NCBI GenBank assembly: GCA_947482555.1
Contig: CANKKB010000002.1
Coordinates: forward strand, 1-46,085
Direction: 5' to 3'
Origin: Burkholderiaceae bacterium
GTDB taxonomy: Bacteria; Pseudomonadota; Gammaproteobacteria; Burkholderiales; Burkholderiaceae
DNA length: 46,085 bases
The stretch's first letter is position 1. Each line of letters opens with the position of its first letter. The notes below the pieces were generated by a model. It saw nothing but the letters and a program-made list of their open reading frames with translations. It was not told where the DNA came from and ran no database searches. Shown here piece after piece: positions 32,312 through 40,238 of the stretch. Both the position numbers and the translations under genes were made by a program.

Positions 32312-33933
32312 GCGAGGCCGCTTCCTTAACAAACCAACAGTTTGATTACATCATCATTGGTGCTGGATCTGCGGGTTGTGTTCTAGCGAATCGCCTCTCT
32401 GCTAATCCACAGAATCGCGTCTGCTTACTTGAAGCCGGACCAGAAGATAGCTTACCTTGGATTCATTTGCCGATTGGTTACGGCAAGACCATGTGGGATG
32501 CCAGGGTCAATTGGAAATTAAATACTGCGCCTGAACCGGGTATGAATAATCGGGAAATTTATTGGCCAAGAGGGAAATGCCTTGGTGGCTCGAGTTCAAT
32601 TAATGGCTTAATTTTTATTCGCGGGCAAAAGGAAGATTACGACCAATGGCGTGACTTGGGCAATGTTGGTTGGGGCTGGGACGACGTACTGCCCTACTTT
32701 AAAAAAGCGGAGGGAAATGATCGCTTAGGCGAACCACTGCACTCACAAGAAGGGCCACTGAAGGCTTCATCGATACCCAAAAAACATCCCTTGGTAGAAG
32801 CCTTTAAGTTAGCTGCTAATGCCCTAGGTGTTCCTACTACCGATGACTTCAACAATCTCACGCAAGAAGGTGTTGGTTACTACCAGCTATCAACCCATAA
32901 GGGATTGCGCTGTAGTACGGCTGTCGCTTATTTGCGTCCTGCTCGTAAGCGCTCGAATCTCACCGTGCTTACCAACAGCCAGGCCACACAGATTCTATTT
33001 ACAGATCGTAAAGCCAGTGGCGTAGAACTATTCCATAAAGGCAAAAAAACTACGCTACTAGCGAATAAAGAAGTCCTCTTATGCGCAGGCGCAATTCAAA
33101 GCCCACAACTCTTACAACTTTCTGGAATTGGTCCAGCTAAACTGCTGCAAGAATTTAATATTCCACTGATTCAAGATTTACCTGGCGTGGGTGAAAACCT
33201 GCAAGATCATTTGCAGTACCGTTTAATTTATGAGTTAAATCAACCCATCTCGACCAATGATCAGCTACGCTCTATTTTTGGTAAAGTGAAAATGGGCTTA
33301 GATTGGTTACTATTTCGTGGTGGGCCGTTGTCGATCGGTATCAACCAAGGCGGCTTATTTACCAAAGTCATGCCCACCTCAAGTAAACCTGATATTCAAT
33401 TTCATTTAGGTACGCTCTCTGCAGACATGGCTGGGGGCCAAGTTCACCCATTCTCTGGATTTACGATGTCGGTTTGTCAATTACGCCCTGAATCTCGTGG
33501 CTATGTCCGCATTCAATCGGCTGACCCACTCGTGCCACCACGCATTGTTGCCAACTATTTAGATACCCAATATGATCGCGATATTAGTATTGCTGCAATT
33601 AAATTTGCGCGTAGCATTACGCAAACGCAGCCACTCAGTAATTTAATTGCGCGTGAAGTGAAGCCCAACAATCCGAAAAGCAATGAAGAGATTTTGGCAT
33701 TTTGTCGCGAAACTGGCGCGACTATTTTTCATCCCTCTGGGACCTGCAAAATGGGTCCAGATGATGATTCGATGGCGGTAGTCGACGCCGATTTGCGTGT
33801 TCGCGGTGTTACTGGTTTACGTGTCATCGATTGTTCTGTCATGCCAAGGCTGGTATCGGGCAATACCAACTGGCCCGTAGTAATGATTGCTGAAAAAGCG
33901 GCTGATATAATTAATTATCAATTGCTAATTTAA
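32308..33933 (+). CDS. GMC-family FAD oxidoreductase (choline dehydrogenase-like)
   Basis: This 541-residue glucose-methanol-choline oxidoreductase has the FAD-binding YIIIGAGSAGCVLANRLS near residue 15, the GMC signature WPRGKCLGGSSSINGLIFIRGQKEDYDQW, and the C-terminal active-site histidine in IFHPSGTCKMGPDD plus NTNWPVVMIAEKAAD. It oxidises a primary or secondary alcohol and passes electrons to the respiratory chain or oxygen. Coupling to the BKACE gene suggests a 3-hydroxy acid as substrate. A choline-dehydrogenase-like GMC protein (IseJ) oxidises isethionate in Cupriavidus, to my recollection, so a hydroxysulfonate is an alternative. No betaine aldehyde dehydrogenase is nearby, so choline is less likely. 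Confidence 0.88.
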   Translation: MSEAASLTNQQFDYIIIGAGSAGCVLANRLSANPQNRVCLLEAGPEDSLPWIHLPIGYGKTMWDARVNWKLNTAPEPGMNNREIYWPRGKCLGGSSSINGLIFIRGQKEDYDQWRDLGNVGWGWDDVLPYFKKAEGNDRLGEPLHSQEGPLKASSIPKKHPLVEAFKLAANALGVPTTDDFNNLTQEGVGYYQLSTHKGLRCSTAVAYLRPARKRSNLTVLTNSQATQILFTDRKASGVELFHKGKKTTLLANKEVLLCAGAIQSPQLLQLSGIGPAKLLQEFNIPLIQDLPGVGENLQDHLQYRLIYELNQPISTNDQLRSIFGKVKMGLDWLLFRGGPLSIGINQGGLFTKVMPTSSKPDIQFHLGTLSADMAGGQVHPFSGFTMSVCQLRPESRGYVRIQSADPLVPPRIVANYLDTQYDRDISIAAIKFARSITQTQPLSNLIAREVKPNNPKSNEEILAFCRETGATIFHPSGTCKMGPDDDSMAVVDADLRVRGVTGLRVIDCSVMPRLVSGNTNWPVVMIAEKAADIINYQLLI

Positions 33934-33941
33934 AATTATAA

Positions 33942-35219
33942 ATGCCCCGGCTGCCTTTTTCTCACTGGTTACCAGAATACAAAACCCCCGGCACTATACG
34001 CGCTGATTTATTAGCCGGGCTTACTGGAGCAGTAGTCGTTTTGCCGCAAGGCATTGCTTTTGCGATGCTGGCCGGTATGCCACCGCAATACGGACTTTAT
34101 GCGGCGATGGTACCTTGCTTAATTGCTGCCCTATTTGGCTCAAGCCGCCTGATGGTTACGGGACCAGCAAACGCCATATCTTTGACAACGATGGCATTAA
34201 TTGCGCCTCTCGCAACTCCAGAATCAGCGGAATATGTTGGCTTAGTTCTCACCCTCAGTTTTCTAATTGGTCTGATTCAAATTACCTTAGGATTTAGTGG
34301 TGCTGGGAAGTGGGTCCAAAAAGTACCGCACTCAGTAATTGTTGGTTTTACTGTTGGGGCTGCTATTTTGATTATGAATAGCCAAATTGGCACGGTTACT
34401 GGTTTTGCGATTCCACGCGGTATTAGTCCGCATGAAACCGTACATGAACTGTATTTGGCCCTGATGCAAAATCCATGGCATCCGGAAGTAATGGGTTTAG
34501 TAATAGCTACAATTTTAATTATTATTGTCTGGCGCCCACTTAATCGCTGGTTTCCAGGAATGCTTGTAGCCGTTATTATTGGCAGTCTAATTGCGCTTTA
34601 TATCGAAAGTCTTTACCCTGAACTTACGCCCTTTAAGCGAGTGAGTAGCATTCCGGGGCCTATTCCCATCTTTTCCTTACCGCATCTTGACGTGAATACC
34701 TTGAACCAATTATTTGGTGCAACCTTAATCATGGCCCTATTGGCTTCCACCGAAGCGATGGCTATTGCCCGAGCGATGGCTATAAAAACAAAAGATACAT
34801 TTAATGCGAATCAAGAATTTATTGGTCAAGGTTTAGCCAATCTCGCGGGTTCATTTTTTTCAGCCTATCCATCAAGTGGCTCATTTAATCGCAGTGGTGT
34901 GAATTTATCTGCTGGCGCAAAAACGCCTTTATCAGCTGTTAGTGCGGCACTTTTTTTAGTGATTATTTTGACCTTTGTTGGCCCGCTCGCTAAATATCTA
35001 CCTTACCCCGTTATTGGAGCCCTATTATTAGTGGTTGCTTGGAATCTCATCGACCCTAAAGAGATTCGCAAAGAATTTCATCATGGGCCAAAGGAATGGG
35101 TGCCCATGATAATTACATTTATTGGAACTATTACGATTTCTTTGGAATGGGCGATTCTAGCGGGTATTTTTACCTCTATCCTTGCTCACCATTTATATAA
35201 AGCCAAAAAGTCGCTTTAA
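33942..35219 (+). CDS. SulP-family anion transporter without STAS domain
   Basis: This 425-residue membrane protein of the SLC26/SulP family has the N-terminal signature LLAGLTGAVVVLPQGIAFAMLAGMPPQYGLYAAMVPCLIAALFGSSRLMVTGPANAISL, about 10-12 helices and the AYPSSGSFNRSGVNLSAGAKTPLSAV motif. It ends right after the last helix (AILAGIFTSILAHHLYKAKKSL), so the cytoplasmic STAS domain (about 100-150 residues) of typical SulP proteins is absent. Substrates in the family are sulfate, bicarbonate or dicarboxylates. It is 8 bases after the GMC gene, probably in the same operon, and its stop overlaps the stop of the convergent acyl-CoA ligase. Confidence 0.88.
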   Translation: MPRLPFSHWLPEYKTPGTIRADLLAGLTGAVVVLPQGIAFAMLAGMPPQYGLYAAMVPCLIAALFGSSRLMVTGPANAISLTTMALIAPLATPESAEYVGLVLTLSFLIGLIQITLGFSGAGKWVQKVPHSVIVGFTVGAAILIMNSQIGTVTGFAIPRGISPHETVHELYLALMQNPWHPEVMGLVIATILIIIVWRPLNRWFPGMLVAVIIGSLIALYIESLYPELTPFKRVSSIPGPIPIFSLPHLDVNTLNQLFGATLIMALLASTEAMAIARAMAIKTKDTFNANQEFIGQGLANLAGSFFSAYPSSGSFNRSGVNLSAGAKTPLSAVSAALFLVIILTFVGPLAKYLPYPVIGALLLVVAWNLIDPKEIRKEFHHGPKEWVPMIITFIGTITISLEWAILAGIFTSILAHHLYKAKKSL

Positions 35220-36787
35220 GTAGAAGTGCTGACACCCGGAAGATCTGATAACTTTAAGCGCTGAATTTTTCCTGAAGCGCCGCGCGGTAATTCATCAACA
35301 AATAGAATAATCTTGGGCGTGCGCAGTTTACCTAATTGCTCCAAGCAAAAATTGCGTATCTCAATCTCGGTGCAACTAGTATCCGGCCTTAAGACGATGC
35401 ACGCCAAAATTTCTTGGCCATAGTTCGCATCCGGGATTCCCACTGCAGCCGCGTCGAGAACGGCAGGATGCTTTAATAAAGCTTCATCTATTTCGCGGGG
35501 GGCAATATTTTCACCGCCCTTAATAATCAATTCCTTCAAGCGGCCGGTAATGAAATAAAAACCATCATCATCACGCAAGCCTAAGTCGCCTGTTTTAAGC
35601 CAGCCATCACTGGCAAAAGCTTTGAGAGTTTCAGCTTCGCCATGGTAATACGCTTGCATTACATTTGCACCACGTAAGCAAACTTCCCCAATTTGGTTAT
35701 TAGCCAATTCAATTCCATCGGGATCGACTACTTTGGCCTCAACGCCACAAGGTAAGCCAGGGCTACCATAACGTCGCTCACCATCTTGCGGATTGCAAAA
35801 TACCATCGAGGCCGATTCAGTCATACCCATGCCTTCTATAACCGGAATACCAAAGAGATTTTCAAACTCATGATGGTGCTCAGGTGGTAATGGTGCAGAG
35901 GCCGAACGGCCAAAACGGATTTGCTTTAATTGCGCTGGCAAATTAGGGTCTACGCCATTTGCTTTGGCAGCATTAATTAAATAAGCAATGATGGTTGGCA
36001 CCATGTTAATCCATGTACACCTGTATTTGATGGCGACCTGCCACCAATTACTAACCGAAAAATGATGAGGGGCAACAATAGCGCCACCTGAAAAGAAGGG
36101 AGAAATTGTCGCAATCACTTGCCCATTAATGTGGTAAATCGGTAATGAACTTAAGACAGTATCTGCTGGAGTAAGCCTATGCCACTGACTTACGGTCTTA
36201 GCTGCATACAGTACATTTGCATGGCTGAGGAGTACGCCCTTAGGGGTGCCTGTTGTGCCAGAGGTATACATTAATAAAGCGGGATTATGAACCGTAAGTT
36301 TCGGTAAATTACCGGCTACAGAGTTCATAAATGGGCCCTGTGCCGCGTCGGGGTCAATCTCAACGAGTTTAAATTTAGGCTGAATTTTTTTTAAGGCATT
36401 AAATAAGTGAATTTTATTGTCAGGTGCATAAAATAATATTTCAATATCACTATGCTCAAATACCCAAGCCAGCTGATCAACTGGGGCTAATAAGTTCATT
36501 GGCACCACGACTCGACCTGTCGCCATCGTCGCCAGAAAAACACTCGCTGTTTGTCGACCGTTATGCATAAATAAACCCACATGCCCATGAGCACTCACCC
36601 CCTGCTCATCCAGCCAGGTAGAGAGATGTTGGGCCTCTTGGGCTAACTCACCATAGGTCACCACAGCCTCAGTTTCGGGTGCATATAAAAAGGGGTGCTC
36701 AGCTTGCTGTTGATGCCAGTACGTCATTACGTCGCCAATGGTCAAACATGAGCTTGGCGGTAAGGTTGAAGTCATTTGCTCTAACAT
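35216..36787 (-). CDS. AMP-forming acyl-CoA ligase (SauT-like context)
   Basis: This 523-residue adenylate-forming ligase activates a carboxylic acid as the acyl-AMP and then the CoA ester. Motifs are the P-loop LLMYTSGTTGTPKGVLLSH (about residue 175), GMTES, the hinge TGDLGLRDDDGFYFITGRLKELIIKGGENIAPREID, and the catalytic lysine in PRGASGKIQRL. It follows an acylating aldehyde dehydrogenase by 54 bases. Ligase plus acylating dehydrogenase is the SauT-SauS arrangement that turns sulfoacetate into sulfoacetaldehyde in Cupriavidus necator. Other small acids fit the chemistry equally. Its stop shares bases with the convergent SulP stop (TTAA), leaving no room for a terminator. Confidence 0.88.
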   Translation of the reverse strand: MLEQMTSTLPPSSCLTIGDVMTYWHQQQAEHPFLYAPETEAVVTYGELAQEAQHLSTWLDEQGVSAHGHVGLFMHNGRQTASVFLATMATGRVVVPMNLLAPVDQLAWVFEHSDIEILFYAPDNKIHLFNALKKIQPKFKLVEIDPDAAQGPFMNSVAGNLPKLTVHNPALLMYTSGTTGTPKGVLLSHANVLYAAKTVSQWHRLTPADTVLSSLPIYHINGQVIATISPFFSGGAIVAPHHFSVSNWWQVAIKYRCTWINMVPTIIAYLINAAKANGVDPNLPAQLKQIRFGRSASAPLPPEHHHEFENLFGIPVIEGMGMTESASMVFCNPQDGERRYGSPGLPCGVEAKVVDPDGIELANNQIGEVCLRGANVMQAYYHGEAETLKAFASDGWLKTGDLGLRDDDGFYFITGRLKELIIKGGENIAPREIDEALLKHPAVLDAAAVGIPDANYGQEILACIVLRPDTSCTEIEIRNFCLEQLGKLRTPKIILFVDELPRGASGKIQRLKLSDLPGVSTST

Positions 36788-36841
36788 AAAAATTGGGTCA
36801 AACCCGAATGATTAAACTGACTTAATTGATAAGGAAGTCAA

Positions 36842-38248
36842 TTACTGACGCGAAAATTGACTGAAATAATTTTCCAGTAAAACTTCCACTGTCGGCACAA
36901 TTTCAGGAATCGGACGAACGACACGGGAAATATTGAGGTAATGACGATAGTTCATATTATCCGAAAAATTATTACGCCCCCAAGTGCCGCACCCCATTGA
37001 TAAAGAAAAGGGTAGGCCATTATCAAAACTGCCACCGGTGGCGATCGCATGAGCTTGATTGACAATGACTCTAGCAACGGGCAATTCATTTGCTAACTCA
37101 GCAGCGCGTTGCTCCATGATTGGGCCCTGTAACTGGGTATGCAAGCCGACCGAATGGCCAGAGCCTTGATACGCATACACTTTGGTAATCAAAGCTTTAG
37201 CGTCTGCAAAATTGGCAACTTGCCAAACTGTTAATACGGGACTTAATTTTTCACCAGAAAATGGCGCATTTGCCCCAGATCCTTCTTCTTCTACCATTAA
37301 AAAGCGCGCGGTCTTCGCGAGCGGGTTTTTTAGCTCAGCTCGCTCAGCAATAAATGCTGCAGTCTGGGCGGTGAGTGTCGAGGTTAATTTACCATCATGA
37401 AACATCACTACTTGCAAACGTTGTTTATCATCTGCATCTAACAATACACCCCCTGCCTGCTCTAAAGCCTGAATAGCTTTAGCGTATACAGGGGCGCAAA
37501 TCACCACGCCGTTTTCACTCGAGCAGCTCGTGGCGTTATCAAATGTTTTTGACTGGGCAATTTGTTTGGCTGATTCAGTTAAGTCAGCTAATTCATCAAT
37601 GATGACTACGACATTGCCAGCACCAACGCCAAATGCAGGCGTTCCAGAAGCGTAAGCCGCCCGAATATTTGCCTGCGAACCTGTTGCTACAACTAAATCG
37701 GCCAAGCGCATTAACTCTTGCGTAGCATCTTTAGTGATGGGATTAGGTAAAACTTGCACTAAATCACGCGGTGCTTTAACTAAATCAAGCTGTTGATGCA
37801 CAAATTCTAATAAACGTGCGCAAGTAGTTTGTCCTTTTGGCGACGGCGCAACAATAATTGCATTTCGGCACTTTAAGGCATTGAGAATTTTATTAATTGG
37901 AGTGGCACCTGGGTTAGTCGAGGGCGTTATCGCCGCTACTACCCCTACGGGCCTGGCATATTCAGCCAACCCTGTAGCTGCGTTATCTGCAATCAATCCA
38001 ACCGTTTTTGCATGCTGAAGATCGCGCACTAAGCCTAAGGTTTTACGATAATTTTTCTTAAATTTATCCGCCACATTGCCCAGGCCCGTATCGTGCACTG
38101 CTAATTCAGCCAAGGCTTGATTACGCTTCGGCTCCAAAATAGCCCAGGCTACGGCCTCGACAACTAAATCAACTTCACTTTGAGTATATTTTTCAAAGGT
38201 TTGTTGTGCGGCTCGGGCGCGCGCAATTAAATTTTCTACTGGTGACAT
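36842..38248 (-). CDS. CoA-acylating aldehyde dehydrogenase (SauS-like)
   Basis: This 468-residue acylating aldehyde dehydrogenase of the EutE/AdhE-N/SauS group has the catalytic cysteine C242 in DNATSCSSENGVVI, a VVAAITPSTNPGATPINK cofactor region, and the C-terminal MGCGTWGRNNFSDNMNYRHYLNI motif, which recalls SauS annotations. With NAD(P)H it would reduce an acyl-CoA to the aldehyde, or the reverse. It overlaps the Bug gene stop by one base (TAATG) and precedes the ligase. With the ligase, a Bug receptor, an IclR regulator and a Pta-like enzyme it forms a likely sulfoacetate (or analogous acid) module. No microcompartment proteins are present. Confidence 0.87.
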   Translation of the reverse strand: MSPVENLIARARAAQQTFEKYTQSEVDLVVEAVAWAILEPKRNQALAELAVHDTGLGNVADKFKKNYRKTLGLVRDLQHAKTVGLIADNAATGLAEYARPVGVVAAITPSTNPGATPINKILNALKCRNAIIVAPSPKGQTTCARLLEFVHQQLDLVKAPRDLVQVLPNPITKDATQELMRLADLVVATGSQANIRAAYASGTPAFGVGAGNVVVIIDELADLTESAKQIAQSKTFDNATSCSSENGVVICAPVYAKAIQALEQAGGVLLDADDKQRLQVVMFHDGKLTSTLTAQTAAFIAERAELKNPLAKTARFLMVEEEGSGANAPFSGEKLSPVLTVWQVANFADAKALITKVYAYQGSGHSVGLHTQLQGPIMEQRAAELANELPVARVIVNQAHAIATGGSFDNGLPFSLSMGCGTWGRNNFSDNMNYRHYLNISRVVRPIPEIVPTVEVLLENYFSQFSRQ

Positions 38249-39231
38249 TATTCCGCCTTAATACTCGACTCTCTAGTTACCTTACTCCATTTAGCCAATT
38301 CAGCTTTTACGATCGCACCTAATTGAGCTGGCGTGCTGCCTACCGCCTCTGCGCCCTGGGCGATTAGTTTTTCCTTAGTACTGGGTTGTGCTAAGACCTT
38401 AACTACTGCGTTATATAGTGCATCAACAATTGCTTGAGGTGTGCCCACTGGGACGAACATGGCATACCAAGAATCCACTTCGAAATCTTTGAAACCAGAC
38501 TCTGCCATGGTTGGTACGTCCGGAAAAATTACTGAGCGCTTAGTAGTCGATACCGCTAAAGCGCGCAATTTGCCGGCCTTAATATATTGGGTTGCAGCGG
38601 GTATGGAAACCCATAACAAGGGTACTTGTCCTGCCATTACATCAGTAACCGCTGGGCCACCGCCGCGATAAGGGATATGCGTCATCTTCACATTCGCTGA
38701 TGTTGCCATCATGGCGCCAGCAAGATGCCCTGGTGAGCCATTACCAACGGAAGCAAACGCAATGGTGTCAGGTTTGAGGCGAGCTAACTCAATGGCTTCT
38801 TTAACCGTCTTTGCCGGAAAATCAGGATTGGCGACTAAAATTTGCGGCAGTGAAGCGACTAATGAAACAGGTAAAAAATCTTTTTCGGTATTAAAAGCAA
38901 GTTTGGGATAAATCGCCGGATTAATCGTATGTGAGGATAAAGTAAATAATACGGTGTAACCATCTGCTGGTGACTTAGCAACTGCGTCAGTGCCAATCGA
39001 ACCCCCTGCACCGCCACGATTATCAATAATAATCTGCTGACCCAAAGCTTGACTCATCGGCTCTTGCACAATCCGCGCAATGACATCTGTACCGCCACCA
39101 GGTGGATAAGGGACGACAAATTTAATGGGCTTATTCGGCCATGCCTGCGCCAAAGCGCCCGTGGAAAACATCAACCCGTAAGCAGAAAAAATTAAGGTGA
39201 CAAGCAGCTTTATAACAATGGATTTTGACAT
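38248..39231 (-). CDS. Bug-family periplasmic solute-binding receptor
   Basis: This Bug/TctC-family receptor of about 327 residues has a signal peptide ending near TGALAQ, then AWPNKPIKFVVPYPPGGGTDVIAR, RGGAGGSIGTDAVAKSPADGYTVLF and VKMTHIPYRGGGPAVTDVMAGQ. The ORF track adds 13 codons; I choose the ATG at 39231 (MSKSIVIKLL) because AAAGGA lies about 7 bases upstream and the signal peptide then starts cleanly. It is first in a three-gene unit with the acylating dehydrogenase and the acyl-CoA ligase and diverges from an IclR regulator. It presumably binds the acid that the ligase activates. Confidence 0.9.
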   Translation of the reverse strand: MSKSIVIKLLVTLIFSAYGLMFSTGALAQAWPNKPIKFVVPYPPGGGTDVIARIVQEPMSQALGQQIIIDNRGGAGGSIGTDAVAKSPADGYTVLFTLSSHTINPAIYPKLAFNTEKDFLPVSLVASLPQILVANPDFPAKTVKEAIELARLKPDTIAFASVGNGSPGHLAGAMMATSANVKMTHIPYRGGGPAVTDVMAGQVPLLWVSIPAATQYIKAGKLRALAVSTTKRSVIFPDVPTMAESGFKDFEVDSWYAMFVPVGTPQAIVDALYNAVVKVLAQPSTKEKLIAQGAEAVGSTPAQLGAIVKAELAKWSKVTRESSIKAE

Positions 39232-39330
39232 CTTGATTCCTTTATCTTCGTATACCCATTTTTTTATCATAGATTAGGTAGTTTTAGGTCCTACAGACCA
39301 ATGCCTATAGAATAACTAATCTTACTCAAT

Positions 39331-39345
39331 GGAACAAGTTGTTTC
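39331..39345. promoter_or_regulatory. Candidate IclR operator between Bug and iclR genes
   Basis: GGAACAA-G-TTGTTTC is an inverted repeat with 7-base arms (6 of 7 paired) in the 206-base divergent region. Size and placement fit an IclR-family dimer site. A second partial match, CGAAACGTTC, lies at about 39385-39393. No experimentally known site was compared. Confidence 0.4.
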
Positions 39346-39437
39346 GTATAAGTGCAAATACTAGTATTTTATTGATAAATTACCGAAACGTTCTATTAAA
39401 ATGAACAAATTCACCCATTTCATGAGATTACATAGGC

Positions 39438-40238
39438 ATGCTTGAATCAACCCTAACTGACTTGGTGGAAGGCATCAAAAAAGATCCCGCTAATGAAAAT
39501 TCATCGATGCTGAAAGGGGTGGTCATTCTAGAGGCTCTAGCCACCCTTTCTCAGCCGGCTACCTTGGCCCAACTGATGCAAATTACTGCCATGCCAAAAG
39601 CATCGCTGCACCGCACATTAGCGATCTTTGAAGAGGCTGGCTTAGTTTCTCGTGAACCTGGCGGCAAAACGTATGCCCCCGGCGAACGCCTCTCTAAATT
39701 AGCAATTGCCACGATTACGCACGATAGTGTTGCTGCCATTCGCCACAGCGTACTCAGAAAATTAGTTGCTGAGGTTGGGGAAACCTGCAACCTCGCAGTG
39801 TTGCGTAGAGGCGAGTTATTTTATTTAGACCGCGTTGAAGCGGATTGGCCACTGCGTTTGCATTTGCCACCGGGAACCGTGCTACCTCCACATTGCAGTG
39901 CAAGCGGAAAATTACTTCTGGCTTTTAAGGTTGCGGATGAGCGCCGTCAACTATTACAAAATTTACCGCTCTTGCCCTTTACCCATCGTACGATTACCGA
40001 CCGCAGGCTTTTGGAGTCTGAATTAGAGCGAATTGTGACTACCGGCTATGCTGTTGATAACGAAGAGTATGTGATCGGCGTATCTTGTGTTGCTGTACCG
40101 GTTTACGATAGTAACCAAGATGTTGTAGCTGCAATTGCGATTCATGCGGCCACTGCGAGGCTACCTCTGAATCAAGCAATGGAGTACATTCCGCAACTAC
40201 AAGAGGCAGCTCAACGCGTCTCACAAACACTGAGCTAA
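39438..40238 (+). CDS. IclR-family transcriptional regulator
   Basis: This 266-residue IclR protein has the winged helix at PATLAQLMQITAMPKASLHRTLAIFEEAGLVSR (about residues 39-71) and the effector domain LDRVEADWPLRLHLPPGTVLPPHCSASGKLLL, ending with SCVAVPVYDSNQDVVAAIAIHA. It is divergent from the Bug-dehydrogenase-ligase unit and overlaps the Pta-like gene by one base (TAATG). The layout regulator, ligase, acylating dehydrogenase matches the sauRST cluster of C. necator as I recall it. It probably responds to the imported acid or its CoA ester. Confidence 0.92.
   Translation: MLESTLTDLVEGIKKDPANENSSMLKGVVILEALATLSQPATLAQLMQITAMPKASLHRTLAIFEEAGLVSREPGGKTYAPGERLSKLAIATITHDSVAAIRHSVLRKLVAEVGETCNLAVLRRGELFYLDRVEADWPLRLHLPPGTVLPPHCSASGKLLLAFKVADERRQLLQNLPLLPFTHRTITDRRLLESELERIVTTGYAVDNEEYVIGVSCVAVPVYDSNQDVVAAIAIHAATARLPLNQAMEYIPQLQEAAQRVSQTLS

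Noticed and set aside
32308-33933. Calling the GMC enzyme choline dehydrogenase (betA)
   Set aside because: No betaine aldehyde dehydrogenase, BetI or choline transporter nearby; coupling to BKACE points to another alcohol.
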